NCBI RefSeq assembly: GCF_013170805.1
Contig: NZ_CP051293.1
Span: forward strand, 7,074,001-7,138,000
Reading direction: 5' to 3'
Origin: Mesorhizobium sp. NZP2077
GTDB lineage: Bacteria > Pseudomonadota > Alphaproteobacteria > Rhizobiales > Rhizobiaceae
DNA: 64,000 nt
The notes beneath the pieces are model-generated. The model made no database searches, was not told where the DNA came from, and worked only from the letters and a program-made list of their open reading frames with translations. A program made the translations under genes and the position numbers. This document shows, piece by piece, positions 8,756 to 16,408 of this stretch (position 1 is the first letter of the stretch; every line of letters starts with the position of its first letter).

Positions 8756-9570
8756 CCTCCTACCCCCGCCACGGCGGCCGGCGCGTCGGCACTATGTCTG
8801 TGAGGTCGCTCGAAGGCGAAAATCCTTTCCGCTACTCGCAGGTCCTGTTCACTGTCGATCTCGTACCATCGCAAATCGTCACATCGCGCCGCGGCGAGTT
8901 GCAGTCCGCGCTGCTCGATGAGATGCGCGAACAACTCCTCGGTATAGGCTTTGATTGCGCCCGAGCCGATCAGGTCGTGGAGGACCGGGACGATCACCGT
9001 TTGGAGTTCGGCGCCAGAGAACCGGGTGAGGTTCATCATCTTGAAGAGCACCGGGGTGCCTGATGCCAGATTTGCCGCCGTCTGCTTCAACCGGACTTCG
9101 GATATGAAGCCGTCGCTGGAAAGGACGGCCGCGGATCCTTCCATGGATGGATCGAAGGGCGCGACCGCAGCGGCATTGGGCGCCTCGACCCTGATCAGGT
9201 GGCGCAGCGCATCTTCTTCGAAGAAGACGTCACCTTCGAGGAGATAACAGTCGCCAGAAAGAAGCGTGTCGCGTGCCAGCCAGAGCGAGTAGGCGCTCCC
9301 TGTCTTGTCGAAGACCGAGGACTCGACATAGTTGATTTCAAGTCTGCCGAAGCGTTTGCCACAGGCATGGCGAATGGCATCCTTGCGATAGCCGACAACA
9401 ATCGTCACCTCTTCGACTCCCACCGCCTGAAGGTTCCACAGTGCATTGTGAAGTATCGGTGTGCCGTTGACTTCGACGAGTGGCTTGGGACACAGATCGG
9501 TCAGCGGACGCAGGCGGGAGCCGAAGCCAGCAGCGAGAATGACGGCTTTCCTGGGAGCAGCGGGAGGCAT
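8752..9570 (-). CDS. Nucleotidyltransferase, probably CTP:phosphonate cytidylyltransferase (PntC/LicC-like)
   Basis: About 272 aa. The N-terminal catalytic loop is intact ('AVILAAGFGSRLRPLT...PKPLVEVNG') and the metal-binding Asp is present in 'YLLEGDVFFEEDAL'. In PEP-mutase clusters such enzymes commonly activate 2-aminoethylphosphonate or related phosphonates with CTP. ATG 9570 is preferred (AAAGAGG about 8 nt upstream); an in-frame GTG at 9579 lies too close to that site. The gene follows the aminotransferase gene and overlaps the CDP-alcohol transferase gene. The nucleotidyltransferase half of the FrbH-like fusion looks inactive, so this protein probably does the nucleotide activation. 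A sugar-1-phosphate substrate cannot be excluded. Confidence 0.75.
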   Translation of the reverse strand: MPPAAPRKAVILAAGFGSRLRPLTDLCPKPLVEVNGTPILHNALWNLQAVGVEEVTIVVGYRKDAIRHACGKRFGRLEINYVESSVFDKTGSAYSLWLARDTLLSGDCYLLEGDVFFEEDALRHLIRVEAPNAAAVAPFDPSMEGSAAVLSSDGFISEVRLKQTAANLASGTPVLFKMMNLTRFSGAELQTVIVPVLHDLIGSGAIKAYTEELFAHLIEQRGLQLAAARCDDLRWYEIDSEQDLRVAERIFAFERPHRHSADAPAAVAGVGG

Positions 9571-9600
9571 CTCATTCACCTCTTTCGTTTTGTTGCGGTG

Positions 9601-10791
9601 TCATTTCCAGGCGTTGAGGAGTTCGACGAGCCGGGCCAGGCCGGTCGCGAGTTTTTCAGGTGGAATTCCATAGGACAGGCGCAGGCCGGCGGGGTCACCG
9701 AACGCGGTGCCCGACACAGCTGCGACGCCAGCTTCGGCAAGCAGACCCGTCACGATATCGTCGGCTGTCGTTGAGGCGCCGTCTTCCGATCCCGGTCGCA
9801 GCAGATGGGAAAGGTCGAGATAGAAATAAAAGCCCCCTTGCGCCCTGGCGACCGGTACACGCGTCAACGAAGCAAGCACGTCGAGACCGACCCGTCTGGC
9901 GCTTGTCAGGCGTGAGCGCAGCTTGCCTTCATACTCCGAGCCACCCCTTTGCAAATGGGCGAGCACCGCGTGCTGGGCAATTACGTTTGGATTCGAGGTG
10001 GTGTGCGATTGCAGGGCCTTGACGGCATTGATCACCTCTTTTGGACCCGCCAGATAACCGATGCGCCAGCCGGTCAATGCCAGTGATTTGCTGAAGGAAT
10101 TGACGATCAGCGCGCGTGCTCGAATTTCGGGAGCGACCGAGACGATCGGATGGTGGGTATGATCCTCATGCACGAAGCCGCCATAGCACTCGTCGAAAAT
10201 GATCCACAGGTTGTGGCTGACCGCCAGTTGAGCGATGGCCATCAGGGTCTCAACATCGTAGACCGCACCGGCCGGATTGCTGGGCGTGTTGATGACGATC
10301 GCCCGCGTGCGCTCAGTGACCGCGTCCTTGATGTGCTCGGGGCGCGGGACGTAACCATTGGATTTGGTGTCGATGAAGACTGGTGTGCCGCCGGCGATTA
10401 GCACCTGGGCTGGAAACGTTGTCCAGTAAGGCGCCGGGATGATGACCTCGTCGCCCGGGTTTAGCAGCACCATTGCGGCATTGAACAAGGCCTGCTTCGC
10501 TCCGGACGTCACGGCAACTTCCTCGGCCTTCCAGATCTGTCCGGTATCGAGGGAGATCTTCCGCGCCAGTGCCTCGCGCAGCTCCACCATGCCAACCGTA
10601 TCGGTATAGCGATTGACGCCCTTATTGATGGCGTCGATCGCGCCGTCGCGAATCGTGGGAGCAAGCTCGCTCCAGATCTCGCCGGCGGTCAGATCGATGA
10701 TCTCCTTGCCAGCATCGGCCGCCGCTTTTGCGGCAGCGCGCGCCGCGGCGGTACCCGATGTGCCAAACAGGTTTGTCCGATGCGCAAGCAT
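9601..10791 (-). CDS. Class I aspartate-aminotransferase-like PLP enzyme, candidate phosphonopyruvate aminotransferase
   Basis: 396 aa, full length. Visible motifs: 'VAVTSGAKQALFNA', 'PAPYWTTFPAQV', 'VINTPSNPAGAVYD', 'IIFDECYGGF' and the PLP lysine in 'VNSFSKSLALTGWRIGYLAGP'. The start ATG has GGGAG upstream. It is the second gene after the PEP mutase gene. No phosphonopyruvate decarboxylase gene is seen in the cluster, so I infer that this enzyme pulls the unfavourable mutase equilibrium by transaminating phosphonopyruvate to phosphonoalanine. Aspartate-type aminotransferases are known to accept phosphonopyruvate. It is not the AEP-transaminase type by motif. Confidence 0.8.
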   Translation of the reverse strand: MLAHRTNLFGTSGTAAARAAAKAAADAGKEIIDLTAGEIWSELAPTIRDGAIDAINKGVNRYTDTVGMVELREALARKISLDTGQIWKAEEVAVTSGAKQALFNAAMVLLNPGDEVIIPAPYWTTFPAQVLIAGGTPVFIDTKSNGYVPRPEHIKDAVTERTRAIVINTPSNPAGAVYDVETLMAIAQLAVSHNLWIIFDECYGGFVHEDHTHHPIVSVAPEIRARALIVNSFSKSLALTGWRIGYLAGPKEVINAVKALQSHTTSNPNVIAQHAVLAHLQRGGSEYEGKLRSRLTSARRVGLDVLASLTRVPVARAQGGFYFYLDLSHLLRPGSEDGASTTADDIVTGLLAEAGVAAVSGTAFGDPAGLRLSYGIPPEKLATGLARLVELLNAWK

Positions 10792-10837
10792 GTGCGCTCC
10801 CGTTTTCGTTTTGCTTTCAAAAGACGGGCTGGGCCTG

Positions 10838-11746
10838 CTACCGGACGCAGGTCGCCGTCTGCGGCAGATATTTCTCTTCCGCCGCTGAGAGTTCCTGGTA
10901 GTTGAGGAGATCGAAGAGTTCGTCGAGCGTCGCCACCTCGTCCTCGATACCGGCGATACTTTCTTCGCGGAGGATGCGGTCGCAGACCTGGCGCATGGCC
11001 GAGATCGCCGCGCGCATGTTATGGTTCGCCCAGATGACCGTGGAGATTCCGGCCGCCCGATACGCGGAGACCGGCGTGCGGAAATATTTCGTAGGCACGA
11101 TCACGACCGGAAGGCGGTTCTGCCAGGCGCGCGTGAAGGCGAAAATCTGCTCAGCGTTGGACTTGCGGGAATGAATCAGAATAGCATCGGCGCCCGCCTC
11201 AGCGTAGGCTTGTGCTCGCGCCAGCGCCTCATCCTCTCCGCGGCCGGCGATGAGCGCCTCGATCCGAGCGACCAGAACGAACTCCGCATCCGGCACTTGG
11301 TCCTTCACCGCCTTAAGCCGGCCGCAGAACTCGGGAATATCGGCCAACGGGTGCCGATCACCGATGAACGAGTTCATTTTCGGGAACGCCGTGTCCTCGA
11401 GACATATGCCGCTCGCGCCATGTTGGCTCAGCTTGCGGGCGACCAAACGGGCATTGTTGAAGTTCCCGAACCCGCTGTCCCCGTCGACGAGGACTGGAAT
11501 GTCCACCGTGTCGGAAATTCGCTCAACGACGTCGACGACTTGGGACCAGGAAGCTTCGTTAGCATCTCGATATCCGAGGCTGGATGAAATCGAGAGGCCG
11601 GACGCCCAGAGCGCCTTGAAGCCAGCGCGCTCGGCAATCGCCGCCGAAAGGCCGTCATGAGCCTCCATTGCGAAGGCGAGTTCACTGGACGCGATCATTC
11701 GGCGCAAGCTCTCGCGCGTCTGCGCACCAGACTGCCTGTCCACCAT
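10838..11746 (-). CDS. pepM: Phosphoenolpyruvate phosphomutase (PepM)
   Basis: 302 aa, isocitrate-lyase/PEP-mutase superfamily. It catalyses PEP to phosphonopyruvate, the committed step of nearly all phosphonate biosynthesis. Seen: 'LWASGLSISSSLGYRDANE', the metal-site 'LVDGDSGFGNFNNAR' (Asp-x-Asp), and the gating loop 'CLEDTAFPKMNSFIGD'. The loop keeps the catalytic Lys and the diagnostic Asn-Ser that separate mutases from phosphonopyruvate hydrolases (Thr-Ser), but the Lys of the usual E-D-K triplet is Thr. 'VIVPTKYF' and 'VIWANHNMRA' follow as in known mutases. The ATG is preceded by GGAGGTGA. It is the first gene of a leftward six-gene operon, behind a candidate NifA/sigma-54 promoter at 11880-11997. 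Confidence 0.9.
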   Translation of the reverse strand: MVDRQSGAQTRESLRRMIASSELAFAMEAHDGLSAAIAERAGFKALWASGLSISSSLGYRDANEASWSQVVDVVERISDTVDIPVLVDGDSGFGNFNNARLVARKLSQHGASGICLEDTAFPKMNSFIGDRHPLADIPEFCGRLKAVKDQVPDAEFVLVARIEALIAGRGEDEALARAQAYAEAGADAILIHSRKSNAEQIFAFTRAWQNRLPVVIVPTKYFRTPVSAYRAAGISTVIWANHNMRAAISAMRQVCDRILREESIAGIEDEVATLDELFDLLNYQELSAAEEKYLPQTATCVR

Positions 11747-11879
11747 GCGGTCTCACCTCCACCAACGCTATCCAGCCGACAAGCCTGTCATCGCTGCCGC
11801 ACGAAGTACTTTCAGTGACGCACGCTCTGCCCACCGATTGGCGATCCGCCACTGTCGTGCACCCATACAGAATCAATGA

Positions 11880-11895
11880 AGCAAGGCGCGTGCCG
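11880..11895 (-). promoter_or_regulatory. Sigma-54 (-24/-12) promoter upstream of pepM
   Basis: On the minus strand the element reads CGGCAC, 5 nt, TTGCT, one mismatch from TGGCAC-N5-TTGC; the key GG and GC pairs are intact. It lies about 135 bp before the pepM ATG, with NifA-type sites 67-102 bp further upstream. Read by eye, not scored. Confidence 0.7.
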
Positions 11896-11961
11896 AATTG
11901 GCGAACCACCTGCGCCGCACCAGTTCTCCATACCGGCGGGCCAGGTCCCCTCTCGACCATT

Positions 11962-11997
11962 TGTCGGGCTTCCGACATCCTCGTCCAACTTCGGACA
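11962..11997. promoter_or_regulatory. Two NifA upstream activator sequences before pepM
   Basis: A perfect TGT-N10-ACA lies at 11962-11977, and a second copy with one mismatch (CGT-N10-ACA) at 11982-11997. They are 20 bp apart. The same tandem layout, with nearly the same bases between the half-sites, occurs before prxS-rpoN2 at 18623-18658. Confidence 0.7.
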
Positions 11998-12242
11998 CAA
12001 GAAGGGTCGCGGGAGTGGCTATTCGTCTACGCCATGGCGGCCGTTCCGAGGCTGCCGATCAACGGTCTCAAGCGAGATGGCCAGGGAGCGGAAGACCGGC
12101 GGTCCGTGCAGGCAAGGACGGACGACGTTGGTCTACGATCCCGGCAATCGCCAGTCGGCTTGATTATTTATCCATGCCTCATGGACGAAGTGTCGAGCAT
12201 CGGCATGCGAGATTTCAGCTCCCCCAGTGGCCGCCGCGAACT
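11998..12242. other. Non-coding gap upstream of the pepM activator sites
   Basis: About 245 bp between the pepM activator sites and the end of the luciferase-like gene. I see no convincing gene or terminator. Confidence 0.4.
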
Positions 12243-13298
12243 TCAAGCCTTGACCTGACCAAGCGACTTGTTGATCGCTGGAATGATCTTGTCTCCCCAG
12301 AGCTCAATCTGGCGCAGCATCGTCTTTTGGTCGAAATCTCCCAATTGGGTCTGAATTGCGATCTGGTCCGGCTTCAGGATACTTATCTCTTCCAGCAGGC
12401 GATGGATGACGCGACTTACGCTGCCGATCGGCAGGTTCTGGCGCATGGTCTCGAACGACAGATCCTGCTGCGTCGGTGTTTCCTGCAGCAGATAGCCGTC
12501 CCGGCTCTGCTGGCGGCGCTTATGAAGTGCTTCAGATAGCCGGCGCTGGAAGCGGGCATTGTCGAGATAGCTGTCGATCTCCGCCTGATCGTCGCTGGCA
12601 TAGCAGCAGCGCAGAAGCCCTATCTTGGCGGCCGTGACATCCTTACCCCGCGAGGCCGCTGCCGCCTCGATGGTCTCACGCAACGTTCTTACGTTTTCCA
12701 AGCCGTTGTGGAACGCCGTGACGAAAAGATTGTGGCCCTCACGATAGGCCCGGCACATGCTTCGCGCGGACCCGCAGGCGATCCAGATCGGTGGGGTTGG
12801 CCTTTGGATGGTGCGCAGCGAAATCGCCGTTAAAGGTATCTTCTCATACTGGCCATTGTGCTCGAAGACCTTATGGTTGAGGCCCTTGAGAAGAATATCC
12901 AGGTATTCCGCAAACACGGCCGGCGCCTCCTCGACATCGACGCCAAAGCGCTCGAACTCGAACTGCTGGTATCCCGAGCCGACGCCGAGTTCGAGGCGGC
13001 CGTTCGAAACGATATCGGCAAAGCCGATCTCGGAGAGCAGGCGCTGCGGTTGATATAGCGGCAGCACACACACGCCGGTGCCAAGGCGAATGGTGCTCGT
13101 AAGGCCAGCACAATGTGCCACCATCATTAAGGGCGAGGGAACCAGGCTGTAATTGTTGAAGTGGTGCTCGGCGAACCAAGCGGTGTTGAAGCCGGCCTGC
13201 TCCGAAGCGATTGCCTGTTCTATGGAGTTACCGATGACGCTGTCGCACGATTGATGATAGCCTCGCTGGGCCGCCAAGATGAAAGTCGCGAATTCCAT
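12243..13298 (-). CDS. Luciferase-like (LLM class) flavin-dependent monooxygenase
   Basis: 351 aa from ATG 13298, which has GAGGA upstream and begins 'MEFATFILAAQRGYH'; the frame opens 30 nt earlier. LLM motifs: 'AEHHFNNYSLVPSPL', 'RLGTGVCVLPLYQPQRLLSE' and 'LELGVGSGYQQFEFERFG'. It would be an FMN-dependent monooxygenase or F420-type oxidoreductase using a partner reductase. Last gene of the leftward P450 operon; a homologous monooxygenase (y4vJ) is known next to similar SDR/P450 genes in NGR234. Substrate unknown. Confidence 0.8.
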   Translation of the reverse strand: MEFATFILAAQRGYHQSCDSVIGNSIEQAIASEQAGFNTAWFAEHHFNNYSLVPSPLMMVAHCAGLTSTIRLGTGVCVLPLYQPQRLLSEIGFADIVSNGRLELGVGSGYQQFEFERFGVDVEEAPAVFAEYLDILLKGLNHKVFEHNGQYEKIPLTAISLRTIQRPTPPIWIACGSARSMCRAYREGHNLFVTAFHNGLENVRTLRETIEAAAASRGKDVTAAKIGLLRCCYASDDQAEIDSYLDNARFQRRLSEALHKRRQQSRDGYLLQETPTQQDLSFETMRQNLPIGSVSRVIHRLLEEISILKPDQIAIQTQLGDFDQKTMLRQIELWGDKIIPAINKSLGQVKA

Positions 13299-13311
13299 GG
13301 CGTGTCCTCGT

Positions 13312-13524
13312 TTACACAAATTGGCCAATCAAGCCTTCGACTTGTGCCGATTGCGTGTGGGCGTATCGATCCGGCCTGGCGGCGACGTAGTCGACGATCT
13401 TGCGCAAAGGCGCATATCGTTCGGCGGCCGCAGGCAAGCGCCAAAACTTGGCTGGTGTTTCGACCCTGAAGACGAGTTTTCCGTCACCGATGAAGACGAT
13501 CACTTGGCAAGCCGCGCTTGGCAC
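13312..13524 (-). CDS. Small hypothetical protein (70 aa)
   Basis: A GTG-started frame of 70 codons fills the gap between the double-SDR stop (20 nt away) and the luciferase-like start (13 nt away). The translation looks protein-like, with a hydrophobic strand ('CQVIVFIGDGKLVFRV') and a helical C-terminal half. No family recognised and no strong ribosome binding site, so it may be chance. Confidence 0.35.
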   Translation of the reverse strand: MPSAACQVIVFIGDGKLVFRVETPAKFWRLPAAAERYAPLRKIVDYVAARPDRYAHTQSAQVEGLIGQFV

Positions 13525-13543
13525 ATGCCATCCAGCCGCAGTC

Positions 13544-15184
13544 TCAATCCTCGAACCTCGTCGGCTTCGACGAACCGCAACCCGTCGCCGGCGAACATTC
13601 CGTTGGATCTTCTTGATCGGTTGGCTGGGCGTTTCGCGCGTCAGCCAACGAGGTCAAGCCGCCGTCCACGTAGAGGGTCGAGCCGTTTACGTATGAGGCA
13701 TCAGGCGAGGCCAGAAAGAACACTGCCTCGGCGACGTCTTCGGGCTCTCCCATCCGGCCCATCGGGATGCGCCGTGTGATCGCTACGGAATCGATGCAGC
13801 CGGACTCGACCAACTGAGCAATGTCAGGCGTACGGATGTAGCCAAGAGCGACGGTGGCCGTTCGAATGCCGACCGACCCGAGTTCGGCCGCCATGCACTG
13901 GGTCAGAATGTTCATACCCGCCCTGGACGCCCCATAGGCATGGCGCGGCACGAAGGGCAGGAAACTATTGATCGATCCAAGATTGAGGATTACGCCGCCG
14001 GCGTCCATCGACTTGATCGCCTCGCGCGCGCAGGTGAAGGTGCCGGTGAGATTGACGTCCAGCACCCGCTCGATCTGTTGCGGGATTTCGATCCCTCGCA
14101 CAAACGTATCGGCAATAGCAGCACAGTTAACGAGGACCTCGATGCGACCGAAGCGCCCCCGTATTTCCTCGAACAGCGCCACCACCTCTCTCTCGACCGC
14201 CAAGTCGACGGATTTCGCCACGTGCCTGCCGCCCAGCAAACCAGCGAGTTCTGCCGCCCCAGCACCATCTTTATCGGCAATCACGACTGTGTCGGAGTTC
14301 GCGGCAAAGCGGCGAACGACGGCGGCGCCTATACCGTTCGCGCCGCCCGTCACGACCACTGTGCGCGCGCCGGTTCGTTCGGCCGGCCGTAAGAGTTCGG
14401 CTCGAGGCGGCTCGTCGACCGGAGGGTGCGCGTCGCCCGGCTGGTTGAACGACATCCAACCGCCGTCGACCGTCAGCACCGATCCGGTGATGTAGCCCGT
14501 CTGTGCGCTGGCCAAAAAACGCACGGCCCGAGCGATCTCGTCGGGGCGCGCCATTCGCCCCATGGGCACGCGGCGGCGCACGGCCGCGAGGTCCATCTTG
14601 CCCGCGCGTTCCAGTTCCGCCACCATCGGCGTGCGCACGTATCCTGGCGCTACCGCCGTTACGCGGATGCCGCGCGAGGCCCACTCGCATGCAAGCGACC
14701 TCGTGAGAGCGATCAAGCCTGCCTTCGAGCTGGCATAGGCGTTGCGCTTGGGATTGCCGAGCACGCCCGCCAGCGAAGCGATGTTGACAATGGCAGCGCC
14801 GGGCTGCATGCGCCTCGCCGCTTCGCCGGCCATGATGAAAGGCCCGATCAGATTTGTTGCCAGCACGCGTCGGAAGGCCTCGAAACCGGTGTCGACAGTC
14901 GAAGCCATGGCCGGTCCTATCGCCGCGTTGTTGACGAGAACATCGATTTTCACAAACTGCGCTTCGACGCGACCGTATAGCGCGATAATGTCCTCTTTTC
15001 GCGAGACATCGCATTCGAGGCCCAGATGCGGATGGCCGAGACCGTCGGCCAGTTCAAGGACGCCGCTGCCAGGAAGGTCCACCGCAACGACGATGTCTCC
15101 ATCAGCGGCAACGATATCGACCAGCGCACGGCCGATCCCGCCTACCGCTCCCGTAATGATGACGATGCGTCCTGCCTGCTTCAT
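13544..15184 (-). CDS. Tandem short-chain dehydrogenase/reductase fusion (two SDR domains)
   Basis: 546 aa from ATG 15184 (GGAGAGG upstream, begins 'MKQAGRIVIITGAVGGIG'); the frame is open further upstream but shows no SDR features there. Domain 1 (about 1-250): 'TGAVGGIG', 'NNAAIGPA', active-site 'YASSKAG'. Domain 2 (about 275-525): 'TGGANGIGAAV', 'NCAAIAD', and 'YGASRAG', where the catalytic Lys is Arg. Both end in the SDR 'SVLTVDGGW' / 'TLYVDGG' motif. NGR234 has a double SDR of about the same size (y4vI) in a similar neighbourhood. It probably oxidises or reduces alcohol/ketone groups introduced by the adjacent P450; domain 2 may be weakened or structural. Confidence 0.85.
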   Translation of the reverse strand: MKQAGRIVIITGAVGGIGRALVDIVAADGDIVVAVDLPGSGVLELADGLGHPHLGLECDVSRKEDIIALYGRVEAQFVKIDVLVNNAAIGPAMASTVDTGFEAFRRVLATNLIGPFIMAGEAARRMQPGAAIVNIASLAGVLGNPKRNAYASSKAGLIALTRSLACEWASRGIRVTAVAPGYVRTPMVAELERAGKMDLAAVRRRVPMGRMARPDEIARAVRFLASAQTGYITGSVLTVDGGWMSFNQPGDAHPPVDEPPRAELLRPAERTGARTVVVTGGANGIGAAVVRRFAANSDTVVIADKDGAGAAELAGLLGGRHVAKSVDLAVEREVVALFEEIRGRFGRIEVLVNCAAIADTFVRGIEIPQQIERVLDVNLTGTFTCAREAIKSMDAGGVILNLGSINSFLPFVPRHAYGASRAGMNILTQCMAAELGSVGIRTATVALGYIRTPDIAQLVESGCIDSVAITRRIPMGRMGEPEDVAEAVFFLASPDASYVNGSTLYVDGGLTSLADARNAQPTDQEDPTECSPATGCGSSKPTRFED

Positions 15185-15368
15185 ACGAACCTCTCCGCAG
15201 CCAGCGTCAGCGATCTCGACGCGAGCCAGCCGGTCGCGGCATTGCAAGACGTCCTGGTGACCGCAAGTTTCCATACCGGGCAGACGTGTTGCGTTCCGGG
15301 ACCGCTCCCGCGATGCGGCTCTCCAGTTGGGACCCTTGGAAAGCATTGTGGTGACATGCATTGCATTT

Positions 15369-15908
15369 TCATTTTGATGACGAGCTGCGGCGCTTCCTGA
15401 GCGCGTAAACCGGGTCATTGGGATGCGCTGCTCCGATCGGTTGCCGTAGGCCGAACCGTTCTGCCTCGGGGACCGCTGGTGGGGTCTGCTCTTCGAACCA
15501 ATCGTAGACGACGGTCCGTTCGGCAATGCGCCACGCCCCTTCCCTCTTCTGAAACAGGTCGCAGTAACGGCCGCAGAGAAGCACCTGGCGTGCTTCTCCG
15601 TCGTTGTCCGGTCCGCGTTGCAGCGCGGTGAAATAGCTTTCAACCACGGCCTCCGCCGGGTCGATGAATTCGATCAATACGTTCGTGATCTGGTGGATTA
15701 AGCGCGGTCCGGTCTTTAAGAGACCAAACGCAAACTCAAAGAAGCCCTCGGCTGAGCCACAATAGGCACCGTGATTGTCATGCGCATCGGGCCAATACGC
15801 ACTGCGCAGCGCAGCCTTATCCGCGCGGTCTATGCCGCGGCAGTACCGATAAAGGCAGTCGCGGATCGCCTCGCGGTCGCGCAGTTCGGTGATTTTTGCC
15901 TGGCCCAT
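15369..15908 (-). CDS. SnoaL-like / NTF2-fold protein
   Basis: 179 aa. The sequence has the SnoaL/ring-hydroxylating-dioxygenase-beta-like pattern: N-terminal helix '[21 protein letters not shown]', '[10 protein letters not shown]', central '[22 protein letters not shown]' and '[26 protein letters not shown]'. The fold serves isomerases, cyclases, dehydratases and hydroxylase partners. It lies between the double-SDR and ferredoxin genes on the same strand, so it probably acts on the same small molecule. The start codon has a poor ribosome binding site. Confidence 0.7.
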   Translation of the reverse strand: MGQAKITELRDREAIRDCLYRYCRGIDRADKAALRSAYWPDAHDNHGAYCGSAEGFFEFAFGLLKTGPRLIHQITNVLIEFIDPAEAVVESYFTALQRGPDNDGEARQVLLCGRYCDLFQKREGAWRIAERTVVYDWFEEQTPPAVPEAERFGLRQPIGAAHPNDPVYALRKRRSSSSK

Positions 15909-16120
15909 CGCTCTGTCGCAAATTTTGAGATTGGAAGAGGCGCTTCGTGCCTCTAGGTGCGTGTAAGGACGAACCGATCGGCAACTGAAGAAGCCAGAAC
16001 GGAGACAAACTTCACGCGTCGCGTGCGTGTCATTGAGGTCTCGATGCCGGAGAGGAGATAGGCAGGGAAGCGGCCGGACATCTTGCCTTGCGGTGTGGGG
16101 CCACGTCTCGTCGATTCCAC

Positions 16121-16366
16121 CTAAGCTTCCCCAGCTCTTGGTTGCATTTCGGCTGGTTCGAACCGCGCGGCCGATGTGCGATCGATTTCCAGCGCACTTT
16201 CGGGGCAGGATCGCACCGCCCGTGACGCGAGCAGTTCGTCCTCTTGCGCGACATTGATGTCGCCAGGCAGGACGTAGCCCTCATCATCAAGCTTGAAGAT
16301 GTTCGGAGCTTGCGCCCAGCATCGTGCGTGACCCTGGCATTTGGCTTTGTGGACGACGATGTGCAT
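16121..16366 (-). CDS. [3Fe-4S]-type ferredoxin, P450 redox partner
   Basis: 81 aa. It has the short bacterial P450-ferredoxin pattern '[15 protein letters not shown]' followed about 40 residues later by 'SCPESAL', i.e. three cluster cysteines with His in place of a fourth. The ATG follows GGAGGAG. It lies 42 bp downstream of the P450 stop on the same strand and should deliver electrons to it. No dedicated ferredoxin reductase gene is present in this operon. Confidence 0.85.
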   Translation of the reverse strand: MHIVVHKAKCQGHARCWAQAPNIFKLDDEGYVLPGDINVAQEDELLASRAVRSCPESALEIDRTSAARFEPAEMQPRAGEA

Positions 16367-16408
16367 GGCGCTCCTCCATTGTCTGTGCCGTGGCTTAAGG
16401 CTGCTTGG

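Noticed and set aside
15185..15643. 150-codon extension upstream of the double SDR
   Set aside because: No SDR features, overlaps the neighbouring SnoaL-like gene, and a better ribosome binding site precedes 15184.
15944..15962. Hairpin AGAGGC/GCCTCT between ferredoxin and SnoaL-like genes as a terminator
   Set aside because: No T tract follows on either strand, and the genes on both sides look like one operon.
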